A stretch of 64,000 nucleotides of DNA from Streptomyces sp. NBC_00289 (GTDB lineage: Bacteria; Actinomycetota; Actinomycetes; Streptomycetales; Streptomycetaceae), in contig NZ_CP108046.1 in NCBI RefSeq assembly GCF_041435115.1, forward strand, positions 4,836,001 to 4,900,000, given 5' to 3'. Below the pieces are notes generated by a model. The model made no database searches and had not been told where the DNA came from. It saw only the letters and a program-made list of their open reading frames with translations. Each line of letters opens with the position of its first letter. The stretch's first letter is position 1. A program made the position numbers and the translations under genes. Below, one piece after another: positions 53,802 through 61,698 of the stretch.

Positions 53802-54470
53802 GGGTCGTGTCTCCTTAGTCGGTGGAACGGCCCGAACAGTGCCCCGGAGTTGCAGCTCCGGGGCGCGCGCCGTTGAAAGTGACCTCTCGTACTGCACGAG
53901 CGGCCACGGCTTCCCGACACCGGGGCGCCGCGGTGGACGCCGGTGTCGGGGACCGTGAGCACTGGTGCTCAGAAAGGCGGCTTTGCTGACCCGCCCTTGC
54001 TGTGGGCGGGCCGGCCCCGAGCCGGTGAATCGGGTGCGTCATCGTCACTGCTCTGACGCCAGCAGGGCGGCCTGCACGAATCGGTGCAGGGTGGCGAGCC
54101 GCCGACGACATCACCCGGTCGTCACGGGGGCGGTCTCACTCTTGCCGCCACGTGCGTTGGAGCCCCGCTGTACTTCCCCACACCCAAAGACCAGGTGGCG
54201 CTGCCAGGCGCGTAGGGAGAGACGGTGTCCATCACGGCGGTTTGCCCCCGGACCCTCGCCCTAGGCACCTACCGCGACCGCCGACTCGCGTCAGCCCCGC
54301 ACGATCACTTTTCAGTTTTCAAACGGACGCTTCCTCGGTGCACGCCTCTCGACATCAGTGTGCACTAGTGCGCCCTGATGCGCTTCACAATGACACTCAA
54401 CTGATGGCCAGTCAAGCCCACCGACTGATGCGCCCTAGTGCGGACTGGGTGACCTTGGTACGGTGGCTAT
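53802..54470. other. Regulatory region between divergent transcripts of the AICE
   Basis: 669 bases with no supported gene. Contains two hairpins (CCCCGGAG at 53,842-53,849 with CTCCGGGG at 53,856-53,863; CCCGCCC at 53,990-53,996 with GGGCGGG at 54,004-54,010), the palindrome GAGCACTGGTGCTC near 53,957-53,970, and the paired operators listed separately. It likely carries the promoters of the transfer operon and of the GntR gene. Confidence 0.6.
54367..54442 (+). promoter_or_regulatory. Paired operator-like repeats upstream of the GntR gene
   Basis: AGTGCGCCCTGATGCG (54,367-54,382) and GATGCGCCCTAGTGCG (54,427-54,442) both read RRTGCG-CCCT-RRTGCG. The half-sites are one helical turn (10 bases) apart and the two copies exactly 60 bases apart. 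The second lies just above the -10 box TACGGT (54,459-54,464). Confidence 0.6.
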
Positions 54471-54836
54471 GTGCCGATCAGTAGAGATGCCCCCAGTCCG
54501 CTGCACCTTCAGATCGCAGAAGACTTGCGACAGCGAATTCGAGCTGGCGAGTTTGAGCAAAATAGCTTTCCTTCACTCCGGTCTTTGGCTAAGCACTACG
54601 AGACCGCGCAGGTTACGGTGCACGATGCCGTGAAAGCGCTTCAGCAGGAAAAGTTGATCGTTTCCGTAAGCGGCAAAGGGACTTTTGTTCTCCCAATAGG
54701 GGAGAACACAACGGCCGGAGCAAACGAGCCCGAAGATCTGGCGGAGCAGATTGCTTCGTTGCGCACAGAGCTCGAAGACGTAAAAGGGCGCCTCAGCCGC
54801 CTTGAAAGTGGTGAGAGTCAGGACAAAAGTCCCTGA
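54471..54836 (+). CDS. GntR-type regulator of the AICE (KorSA-like)
   Basis: 121 residues from GTG 54,471. N-terminal winged helix: SPLHLQIAEDLRQRIRAGEF, SFPSLRSLAKHYETAQVTVH and KGTFV, then a coiled-coil C terminus (IASLRTELEDVKGRLSRLES) for dimerisation instead of a ligand domain. TACGGT ends 6 bases before the start, so it is likely leaderless. Position opposite the transfer operon and codon use like the accessory genes support its role as element repressor. Confidence 0.8.
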   Translation: MPISRDAPSPLHLQIAEDLRQRIRAGEFEQNSFPSLRSLAKHYETAQVTVHDAVKALQQEKLIVSVSGKGTFVLPIGENTTAGANEPEDLAEQIASLRTELEDVKGRLSRLESGESQDKSP

Positions 54837-54963
54837 ACTTCGACCGTTTGGGTTTCCGCTTCTTCATGAGAAGAGTCAATCGCATGTCTCGGTAAATCAA
54901 CATGAAGCGAGAGTGCAGTCAGAGTGCAGCCGGAGTGCAGACCACTGACCGCAGGGGGATTAG

Positions 54964-56538
54964 TTGGACGTCGTTGACACGTGGACCGGCCAAAACGCAA
55001 GCGCACTGAAAAAGGCGTTTCGCGAAACAAACGAAGGATTCGCTGGCCGTCTCGGGACATCTGTAAGGACAGTCGCCGCGTGGAGCGCTAACCCACAGTT
55101 GGCCCCAACGGCGGAGATTCAGCGCGCCTTAGACACACTGCTCTTTCATGCGGCGGCTGACGTGAAGGCGCGATTTGCGTTGCTAGTCGGGATTCGTCAA
55201 CAAGACTCAAGTGAACAAGTCACCACACGTCGCCAGACGCCTGCGCAACTGCGTTTGGCAACGGACCCTCACATCGCGGCCGCCTTATCCTGGCTCGAAT
55301 CGAGATTTGCGTGGGCACCCAAAAGCGCACGAGAGCGGGTCACGGAAGAACTCGCCGCGTTAGACCCGCGCGCCATGGAAGCGCAGGCTCAGCGACTCGC
55401 ACAGGTGACTAGGGAACAGGCTGCTGCGGCGGCACGGCGCTATTACCAGGCGGGGTTCAGCCAATGGCGTCCATACAAGGCGCAGGTAGCCGGTCACGTG
55501 CTTGCGACAACCGTCCTGACGCAGGATTCATGGTTGGACCTGGCACAGCCAGTGGGCGACGGACAGGACAGCTTTCAGTTTCGGCCCGACATGCGGCAAG
55601 GAATGAGACTTAGCCGCAGCGTGGCGGAAGAAGCAGCGCGAAGCTTGGCCGAATCTATTGAAAAGGGCAGTCAGATCGTCAACTCTGAGATTTATACCCT
55701 AACTTCTTTAGATATTCGGCCTGGGATTATCTCTGGCGGTGTAGGCGTCATCGATTTTGTAGAATTCGCACTCACGCTCAATCTCTTGGAGAGTGAGCTT
55801 ATGCGGTCGATCGCCGAAGAATCAGACCGACGACCAACGATGCCAATACGAGACGAACTGCTACCTGATGTGACAGCAGTCTTGGACTTCTCCGGACGCG
55901 TTTGCGCAGGCGGAGCGTTAGCCCTGACCGCGATCGCGCGGCCACGTGGACGCGGCCACGCCCCCGACTACCTACTCCTGATTCAAGAGCGGTCCGGCAG
56001 CGTACTCAACGCAAACCGACGCCTGGCAGTAATTCCCAAAGCGTTCCACGGACCGATGGCTGACTACGGTGAGGATGCTCGCTTCTCAGCAACAGTCGAG
56101 CGCGAGATGGAGGAGGAGCTTTTCGGACGGACCGATGTCGACTCGACTGTCGGCGAGCAGCTCCATGCCGATCCGATGCACCCCAGTCTCCTGTCCGACC
56201 CAATGCATTGGCTCATGGACCGGCAAGGCAGCGATGCGTGGCGGATGGAGTCCACAGCCGTGGGGATCAACCTCGTGAGCGGCAACTACGAGTTCGCGAG
56301 CCTGATCGTTATCGATGACGAAGAGTGGTGGGTCAAATACGGGGGGCAAGTCAGAGCGAACTGGGAATCGAGCGGGCTGCACCGATACTCCAGTCTAGAT
56401 ACTGCGCGGCTAGAGTCGCTTGCGCTCGACCCGCGCTGGAGTAACGAAGGTTTCTTCGCATTTACCCAAGGGTGCCGACGGCTTGCCAGGATTGGCGGGC
56501 AGCGTGTTCGGATGCCTTCCATCGAACTGGAGTCGTAG
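54964..56538 (+). CDS. HTH/Nudix-like regulatory protein with five TTA codons
   Basis: 524 residues from TTG 54,964 (AGGGGGA five bases before). N-terminal XRE-like HTH (residues about 12-60, GFAGRLGTSVRTVAAWSANP), helical middle, and a Nudix-like part where YLLLIQERSG...EREMEEELFG matches the REUXEE core without a strict consensus. The pSAM2 immunity factor Pif is also a Nudix protein, so an immunity or regulatory role is possible. TTA codons are rare in Streptomyces; five of them make expression depend on bldA tRNA. Low GC3 codon use differs from the transfer genes. Followed 3 bases later by the cupin gene. Confidence 0.6.
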   Translation: MDVVDTWTGQNASALKKAFRETNEGFAGRLGTSVRTVAAWSANPQLAPTAEIQRALDTLLFHAAADVKARFALLVGIRQQDSSEQVTTRRQTPAQLRLATDPHIAAALSWLESRFAWAPKSARERVTEELAALDPRAMEAQAQRLAQVTREQAAAAARRYYQAGFSQWRPYKAQVAGHVLATTVLTQDSWLDLAQPVGDGQDSFQFRPDMRQGMRLSRSVAEEAARSLAESIEKGSQIVNSEIYTLTSLDIRPGIISGGVGVIDFVEFALTLNLLESELMRSIAEESDRRPTMPIRDELLPDVTAVLDFSGRVCAGGALALTAIARPRGRGHAPDYLLLIQERSGSVLNANRRLAVIPKAFHGPMADYGEDARFSATVEREMEEELFGRTDVDSTVGEQLHADPMHPSLLSDPMHWLMDRQGSDAWRMESTAVGINLVSGNYEFASLIVIDDEEWWVKYGGQVRANWESSGLHRYSSLDTARLESLALDPRWSNEGFFAFTQGCRRLARIGGQRVRMPSIELES

Positions 56539-56541
56539 GTC

Positions 56542-56895
56542 ATGGCTGACAACTGGTATACGGGCAATGCGAACGTCGATGCCGACCAGCACCGCGGTTG
56601 GCTTCTGGGGCATTTCATCGATCCCGCCGAAAGCGCGGTGCGCCAGACGGGGGCGCTGGAAGTGAAGTGGGGTATCCACCCGGCCGGCCAGCAACGGCCG
56701 GAGTGGGTAGCCGATGATCAGCGCACCACCCTGCTCCTCCTCGTCAGTGGCAAGTTCCGGCTAGACCTCGGCCCAGGTAGCGTCACGCTGGAGGAGCAAG
56801 GCGACTATGTGGTGTGGGGGCCAGGGATCGATCACTCGTGGCAGGCAGAAGAAGACTCTGTAGTTGTGACCGTGCGCTGGCCGTCCATCGCCTGA
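56542..56895 (+). CDS. Small cupin-fold protein
   Basis: 117 residues. Beta-rich with cupin strands (WGIHPAGQQRPEW..., TTLLLLVSGKFRLDLG, GDYVVWGPGIDHSWQAEED). HPAG and GIDHSW provide His residues in positions expected for cupin metal binding. Starts 3 bases after the HTH/Nudix-like gene and is surely cotranscribed. In some genomes such genes are mislabelled as signal peptidase. Ligand unknown. Confidence 0.65.
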   Translation: MADNWYTGNANVDADQHRGWLLGHFIDPAESAVRQTGALEVKWGIHPAGQQRPEWVADDQRTTLLLLVSGKFRLDLGPGSVTLEEQGDYVVWGPGIDHSWQAEEDSVVVTVRWPSIA

Positions 56896-56980
56896 CACGT
56901 ACTCCATACAAGAGCGTGTTGTGGGCAACCCCTCACGAGTCCGACTCTGTGTCCGCCGCCAGTGCCTCACCGGGCACGAT

Positions 56981-57018
56981 GTCGAAGGGCCCCGCTGTTC
57001 GCAGCGGGGCCCTTCGAC
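56981..57018. terminator. Very strong hairpin with TTCG tetraloop
   Basis: Perfect 17-bp stem GTCGAAGGGCCCCGCTG (56,981-56,997) with its complement (57,002-57,018) and loop TTCG. It ends the HTH/Nudix-cupin transcript. Confidence 0.85.
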
Positions 57019-57039
57019 GGTTGCAGTCTCATCAACAGT

Positions 57040-57309
57040 CTCAACGCGACCCTGCGGAACCCTCCGGGCCGCCATCGCCGTGGACGACCACCCCATAATC
57101 TGCATCACCACCCGTTCCGGGACTCCAAGGATGAGCAAGATCGTGGCGGCGGTATGCCGGGCACTGTGCGGCCGGCCGTCCCGGACTTTGACGTGAAGAC
57201 GAAACCGGTCTCGCGCCGCTCGCGCGGCCCTCAGACGCTCCCGGTCCTTCTCCTGCGGTGCAGTTCCAACAGCCGGGCCAATGCGGGAGATGCGAACGGC
57301 TGTCCTCAC
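57040..57309 (-). pseudogene. Integrase C-terminal remnant
   Basis: Open frame starting near 57,309 that reads a tyrosine-recombinase C-terminal region: HSARHTAAT (HxxRH), LLILGVPERVVMQIMGW and then diverges. The Tyr nucleophile region is absent or frameshifted. It cannot code for an active enzyme. It shows that another integrating element once lay here. Confidence 0.65.
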
Positions 57310-57624
57310 GTGTCATCAACCTGCCCTCCGGAACTCATCTTGGAGCCACACCCCATTTCAGCATGACCAAAAAGGGGCAACCACGCCCCGCCGTACCGCG
57401 GTTCCGTCCTGCTCACATCGGGGCCGCACTCAGCCCGGCGAGTGCACGTGCCGTGTCTCATTCAGGTGATATGTAAAGGTTTGTTCCTCACGTTTTCGGG
57501 TGATGGTTGGCGATTTTGTTGCAACCCCTTGCGGCGAGTGGTCGAAGCTGGATGATTGTAGGGAACCAGTTGTCGCTCCTGTGTTAGAAAACTCCCAGTA
57601 GGCAAGTCGTGAAGCGAGACGTCT

Positions 57625-58449
57625 TTGACTCAGCCAATTGCCACTCCGCGTTTCAGTGCCGACGAGGTTGCTGACCGTCTAGGCGCTCCAGTTACCTTCC
57701 TAGGGTCCGGCGCGTTTGGTGATACATGGCAGGTTGGCAGCGAAGCCGTAAAAATTATCTGCACTGACGGATATCCTCGGACTCGACTAGAGCGGGAAGT
57801 TGAGGGGCTCTCGCGCGTAAACTCTCCATACGTGGTTAACTTTCGAGGGCTGGAAGAACTCCGACTCGGTGGAGAGCAACGGCCGGCCTTGCGTTTCGAG
57901 TACATCGATGGCGGCGATGTCGAGCGTCGACTAAACGCAGGAAGTCTTGTGCCAAAGGAATCAATACTTGGTTTCCTGAGAGGGTTGCTTCTCGGTGTTC
58001 AGGCCCTCCACAAGGCAGCAACGATTCACCGGGATATCAAGCCAGCCAATATAGCTCTACGCGGCGGTCAGTGGGATCAACCTGTATTGCTGGACCTGGG
58101 GCTGGCCAAGCAGATGGATGCAAGCACAATCACGGTATATCCCGGCCACATCGGCACTATGCCGTATATGGCTCCCGAGCAGCTTGAAGGGCGACGGGCT
58201 CGCAAGGCTGCCGATTTGTGGGCCGTAGGAGTTTCTGTGCGGCAAATGATCACGGGGCGGCACCCTTTTTATTTGCCAGCCGAAAAATACTCCATCAGTG
58301 ACGCCTACGCAAAACTTGAGGGTGGCCCGGAGACTCTTCCTGCCGGCTGCCCGAATACGGTTAAGGAAGTGCTGGAAAGACTGACGTCTGTCGTGGAACA
58401 TGAACGCGGAAGCAGCGCCAGTAATCTCATGCGGCTCAAGGCGGAATGA
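57625..58449 (+). CDS. Serine/threonine protein kinase
   Basis: 274 residues from TTG 57,625. Gly-rich loop LGSGAFGDTWQ, VAIK-type Lys43 (EAVKII), catalytic HRDIKPAN (Asp137), DLG (Asp157, DLG instead of DFG), and MAPEQ as APE. It has no membrane helix or extracellular sensor, so it is cytosolic, unlike most PASTA kinases. The kinase domain stands almost alone, with a short helical tail. The next gene begins 9 bases after it, so the pair is one operon. Codon use is low-GC like the neighbouring accessory genes. Confidence 0.85.
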   Translation: MTQPIATPRFSADEVADRLGAPVTFLGSGAFGDTWQVGSEAVKIICTDGYPRTRLEREVEGLSRVNSPYVVNFRGLEELRLGGEQRPALRFEYIDGGDVERRLNAGSLVPKESILGFLRGLLLGVQALHKAATIHRDIKPANIALRGGQWDQPVLLDLGLAKQMDASTITVYPGHIGTMPYMAPEQLEGRRARKAADLWAVGVSVRQMITGRHPFYLPAEKYSISDAYAKLEGGPETLPAGCPNTVKEVLERLTSVVEHERGSSASNLMRLKAE

Positions 58450-58458
58450 GGGGGAAGC

Positions 58459-59880
58459 ATGGCCCATGAAGAGCCAGACTCGATGCCTGGGGACGACTTG
58501 GAATGGCTGGAGGACGAAGACAGCCTGACCGAGGTAGTGGACGAGGAGCAACTGCAAGGCCAGGCAGCTAATGCATGGCTAGCCGCCGAAGAAGCGTATG
58601 TTCCGCTCGATGACGGAGACGGGTACTTGGCTGTTGGTGGAGCTGACGCGGGAAGCGTGGTGTCGGCATTGCCAGCAGGGTCTACCGTAAGTGAGATCTC
58701 TACCGCTCCCGCGGTTGCTAGCCGAGATGACGCTTTGGCCGGTGATCGTCCGGTCTACCTTGTGCATCACGGAGCTCGTCACGCGAATTTCCTTCCCGTA
58801 GTGATGGGCGACCTGCATCACAAGAAAGGTCGTTCGCTAACACTGGGGGCCGTCGCTAACCTGCCATCCGCTAAAGCAGCCAAGATTTCTTCCTTCTTTC
58901 AGCAGGCGTCTGTGGCGGCACTCCGCATTGCTGACCCACAGTGTTATCGCCTCGATGACAAGATTCTTCGTCTGCCTCCCAGCCCAATCGGGAAGCGCGC
59001 GCTAGAGTATTCTCCATATCTCGCATCGCCTGAAGAGCCCGATTGGTTGCGCCAGGTACTGAATGCACAGCGAGCCGTTGGTGCCAACCTTTTGTTGACG
59101 CCTGGCCGTGCGCTCAATCCGGATGATCCGCAGAATTCGCTCGATGCAGCCTTCCAACAAGCGGACGAAGCGCTGGCGCTGACAGAACGAGGGGAGCGGG
59201 TGGCCCTCAACCTCACCGTACCGTCTCGGTGGCTTGCCAGCGGAGCTCTTCGTAATCGACTGCTGGACGAGATTCTGGACCAAGACCAGTTCGACGTTCT
59301 GCATATTCGAATCCAGTGGGGTGCATCGAAAGCATTTGCTCCCACGGTCGATGCTGATCTACTCATGGGAATTAGGCGACTCGCCAACCTCTGCGTAGAT
59401 GAAGGGCGATCGCTGCTACTTCCGCAGACGGGACTAACCGGCTGGTTCGCTCTTGCTCACGGCGCCACAGGCTTTGGGTTGGGTGTTAGCGGTTCCGAAC
59501 AGGCATTTACGGAGCATGCTTTTCGGAGAAGTCAGCCCGGCCGGCAGCAGGCTCAGAGGTACTTTGAGAAGCAAATGCTGCACACAGTGGACCGTAGCGC
59601 CCACGACGTCTTCCAGCATGCGGCTGGCTACATCAACTGTGACTGCGTCTACTGTCCTGCTCTTTTCGACAGCCAGCCATGGTCTCACCCCCTTGCCGCA
59701 CTTCACCATATTTTTTCGATGGGTGCTTTGACGGCAAGGGTTCATGAGGACTCTGAGAGGGGCGGGCGCCATGCGGCGGTCCGTCGTATTGTGGCTGTCG
59801 CTAGGAGGTGGTCGAGTGGGCTACCTCTCGGTTCGGACGACGTCCCACGACACTTGCCCGTCTGGGGTCAGGCCCTGTAG
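58459..59880 (+). CDS. Unknown protein with TGT-like zinc motif
   Basis: 473 residues. N-terminal acidic tail (to about 60), then a predicted alpha/beta barrel-like body. At residues 394-399 is CDCVYC, followed by His410, HH416-417 and His429 in ALHHIF...ARVHED; this resembles the CxCxxC...H zinc site of tRNA-guanine transglycosylases and their DNA-modifying relative DpdA. No catalytic Asp pair was confirmed. It may exchange a base in nucleic acid, or use the fold otherwise. Cotranscribed with the kinase (9-base gap) and overlaps the convergent gene by 80 bases. Confidence 0.45.
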   Translation: MAHEEPDSMPGDDLEWLEDEDSLTEVVDEEQLQGQAANAWLAAEEAYVPLDDGDGYLAVGGADAGSVVSALPAGSTVSEISTAPAVASRDDALAGDRPVYLVHHGARHANFLPVVMGDLHHKKGRSLTLGAVANLPSAKAAKISSFFQQASVAALRIADPQCYRLDDKILRLPPSPIGKRALEYSPYLASPEEPDWLRQVLNAQRAVGANLLLTPGRALNPDDPQNSLDAAFQQADEALALTERGERVALNLTVPSRWLASGALRNRLLDEILDQDQFDVLHIRIQWGASKAFAPTVDADLLMGIRRLANLCVDEGRSLLLPQTGLTGWFALAHGATGFGLGVSGSEQAFTEHAFRRSQPGRQQAQRYFEKQMLHTVDRSAHDVFQHAAGYINCDCVYCPALFDSQPWSHPLAALHHIFSMGALTARVHEDSERGGRHAAVRRIVAVARRWSSGLPLGSDDVPRHLPVWGQAL

Positions 59881-60622
59881 TAGTTGTTAGATCTTCGCCG
59901 AACACAAGCCCGATTGAGCCGCTCACCTTACCCAAGGAATAGAGGTGGGCGGCTCTTTCTGCTAGCAGTTCGCGGTATACGTTAATTACGCGGCTACGTT
60001 TCTTAACGGGAGGATCTACAGTGCGCTCTACACCGTCAGTGGGGTGTACAGTTGCCAAACCAATTTCTGCCTGCGTGAACCACGCGTGATGGGCCGATGC
60101 TGGCGCTGAATTGGTGGAGTCCAACACGAGCCAAGATTCATCCGCCGATGCCCTATGGCGCAATGTCTGACTATATCCGCTACGCCAGTCGCGAATCTTA
60201 ACTTCCATTGTGCAGATATATGTAGCCAAGCTTTCAAATTTCGAGATGGCTCGCCAGCGGCCACGGGACTCCTTGTTGACGTGACCGTTTTCTGCCAGTC
60301 TCGGCAAAACAGCCGAGGAGATATAGCCAGCACTCAAGGGCACGTGTGCCGCGAGGGTGGCTGCGGATACTGTTTCCTCGTTAAATGAATTTAGAGCGCG
60401 CAGGGTACACATGTCGGCGAAGTCAACTACGAAGTGCTGAGAATTTTCCGACCTTCGGTTTAGTGCCAACCTGTCAAACTCGATACAAACGATGTCTGGG
60501 ATGCCAGCGGTAGTCTGCACTTCGAAAAGTGTCTCAATTTGACGCCCCGGCAGTAAATTGGCCGTTTGTTCAACAATTGGTGCGAGCATGTCGGCTTCGC
60601 GTGCAAATTTATTTCTCCGCAT
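59801..60622 (-). CDS. wHTH-containing PD-(D/E)xK nuclease-like protein
   Basis: 273 residues from ATG 60,622 (GGAG 7 bases upstream; ATG 60,628 is also open). TLFEVQTTAGIPDIVCIEFD (Asp43) and, about 100 residues later, EVKIRDWRSGYSQTL with Glu140 and Lys142 fit a PD...ExK nuclease core with Gln152 beyond it. Residues about 76-125 between them look like a winged helix (LAAHVPLSAGYISSAVLPRL). The nuclease assignment is inferred from this split pattern. It overlaps the previous gene by 80 bases tail to tail. Confidence 0.4.
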   Translation of the reverse strand: MRRNKFAREADMLAPIVEQTANLLPGRQIETLFEVQTTAGIPDIVCIEFDRLALNRRSENSQHFVVDFADMCTLRALNSFNEETVSAATLAAHVPLSAGYISSAVLPRLAENGHVNKESRGRWRAISKFESLATYICTMEVKIRDWRSGYSQTLRHRASADESWLVLDSTNSAPASAHHAWFTQAEIGLATVHPTDGVERTVDPPVKKRSRVINVYRELLAERAAHLYSLGKVSGSIGLVFGEDLTTTTGPDPRRASVVGRRPNREVAHSTTS

Positions 60623-61310
60623 GCTCATGCTCCTTCAAGTTGGGACACTCGGTACCAGTATAGACTTATTGGGCTTCCGCTGCTATATGCGCGCAGGGCG
60701 ATTGTATTTGTATCCGAATCGTTTCCTTGGCGGTAGGGAATTTCAAACTTTCAGCATGGTCGAAGCCGGCGACCACATTGTGGCGCGCGGTGGGCTGTGC
60801 CGTGCTCGCCGCGGACGGTTGTTCACCCCCGCTTCCCCTGTACGTAGGAAGTCAACCGTCGCCTCAGTTCTGCCGAGGCGCAGCCGCATGGTGTGGTTGT
60901 GGTGCTCCTGCCCCTTGCCGTACCGGCCCTGTGGGCCAGAGAGACAGTTCCGGGCCGCCGGAGAGAAGTCAGAGGAGGTCACAGGGGCTATGGATGCGGG
61001 TTCAGCGACGCTCTTGAGAATCGTCGTGCTCTCCCAGCGCGGTATACCTGCTCTCCTCCATGAAGGCCGGCGCATTGAGCGGGCACGCGTCGACTCTGCG
61101 GCGCTGCCTCCTTGTCTCCGTTCCGGCTGGCCGCGCCGGCGGCGCGCTACATGCAGTGGGGCAGAAGCTGGGGAACCGCTCTGTAGCTGGGACGGTCGAT
61201 CAGGTCGGACACCAGGCCTGCGAGATGCATCCCGAACTGACCAAGCGCACCCTCAAATTGACGAGGCACTTCAATCGAGCGTCGCAACCGTGTATCGAGG
61301 GCCAAGCCCC
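60623..61310. other. Gene-free region of the AICE before attR
   Basis: 688 bases. Several short frames on both strands were inspected; none has ribosome sites, family features or good codon use, and the region looks degenerate. It includes an AT-rich stretch (60,650-60,760) that may be a promoter of the leftward gene. Confidence 0.5.
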
Positions 61311-61342
61311 GGGGAGTGAACGGGGAGTGGATCAAGAAAATC
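61311..61342. repeat. Right arm-type repeat inside attR
   Basis: 32 bases beginning GGGGAGTGAACGGGGAGTGG, 30 of 32 identical to 41,768-41,799. Together with that copy, a candidate pair of integrase/Xis arm sites, direct orientation, 93 bases from the core. Confidence 0.65.
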
Positions 61343-61435
61343 AGGCCGCGCGTCACCTACGCTGACCAACGCACACCGAGGCCCTGACCTGCGCATACAT
61401 CCAACAACCCTGGTCAGTGATCTTCCCGCACATTA

Positions 61436-61481
61436 TTCGGGACGAAGAGGTCGTGGGTTCAAATCCCGCCACCCCGACAGT
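61436..61481 (+). repeat. AICE attR core (46-bp direct repeat)
   Basis: Identical to 41,656-41,701; reproduces the 3' end of tRNA-Pro. Beyond it ordinary chromosome resumes. Confidence 0.95.
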
Positions 61482-61493
61482 TGAATCGCAGTT

Positions 61494-61528
61494 CAGAGGG
61501 CCCTTACCTAATCGGTAGGGGCCCTCTG
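61494..61528 (+). terminator. Displaced terminator of tRNA-Pro
   Basis: CAGAGGGCCC (61,494-61,503) with GGGCCCTCTG (61,519-61,528) and an inner TACC/GGTA pair. Before integration this hairpin would have directly followed the tRNA. Confidence 0.75.
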
Positions 61529-61698
61529 GCGTTGCTGGTGCCTCCGCGCCTCGGGCGGGGCGCTTGGGCTCCGATGTGGAGGGGCGCCGCTCGGCAGTGC
61601 TGGCCTGTAGTGGTGTGCGCGGAAGCCGTCGTGTGTCGTCGCGGAGCCGGTCCCACGAGGGGCTCCGCCCGAGCGGCTGATGCGGTCCCCGCTGTCTC

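Larger units (their letters stand above)
56896..57624. other. Gap with terminator, integrase remnant and kinase promoter
   Basis: 729 bases between the cupin and kinase genes. It holds the strong hairpin at 56,981-57,018 and an integrase fragment (listed separately). The part after 57,470 is AT-rich (TGATATGTAAAGG, TTTTCGGGTG) and should hold the kinase promoter. Confidence 0.7.
41656..61481. mobile_element. Integrative and conjugative element (AICE) in tRNA-Pro, 19.8 kb
   Basis: Bounded by 46-bp identical direct repeats of the tRNA 3' end. Inside, in order from the tRNA: int, xis, DUF3631 ATPase, Prim-Pol, methyltransferase, small membrane protein, TraB/FtsK translocase and transfer accessory genes on the minus strand, then a divergent regulator and accessory genes. 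This is the RepPP-type layout of actinomycete integrative and conjugative elements: replication, site-specific integration and single-protein conjugation of double-stranded DNA. Confidence 0.95.

Noticed and set aside
61060..61365. Open frame of 101 residues before attR
   Set aside because: Covers the arm repeat and has no ribosome site, no motif and poor codon use.
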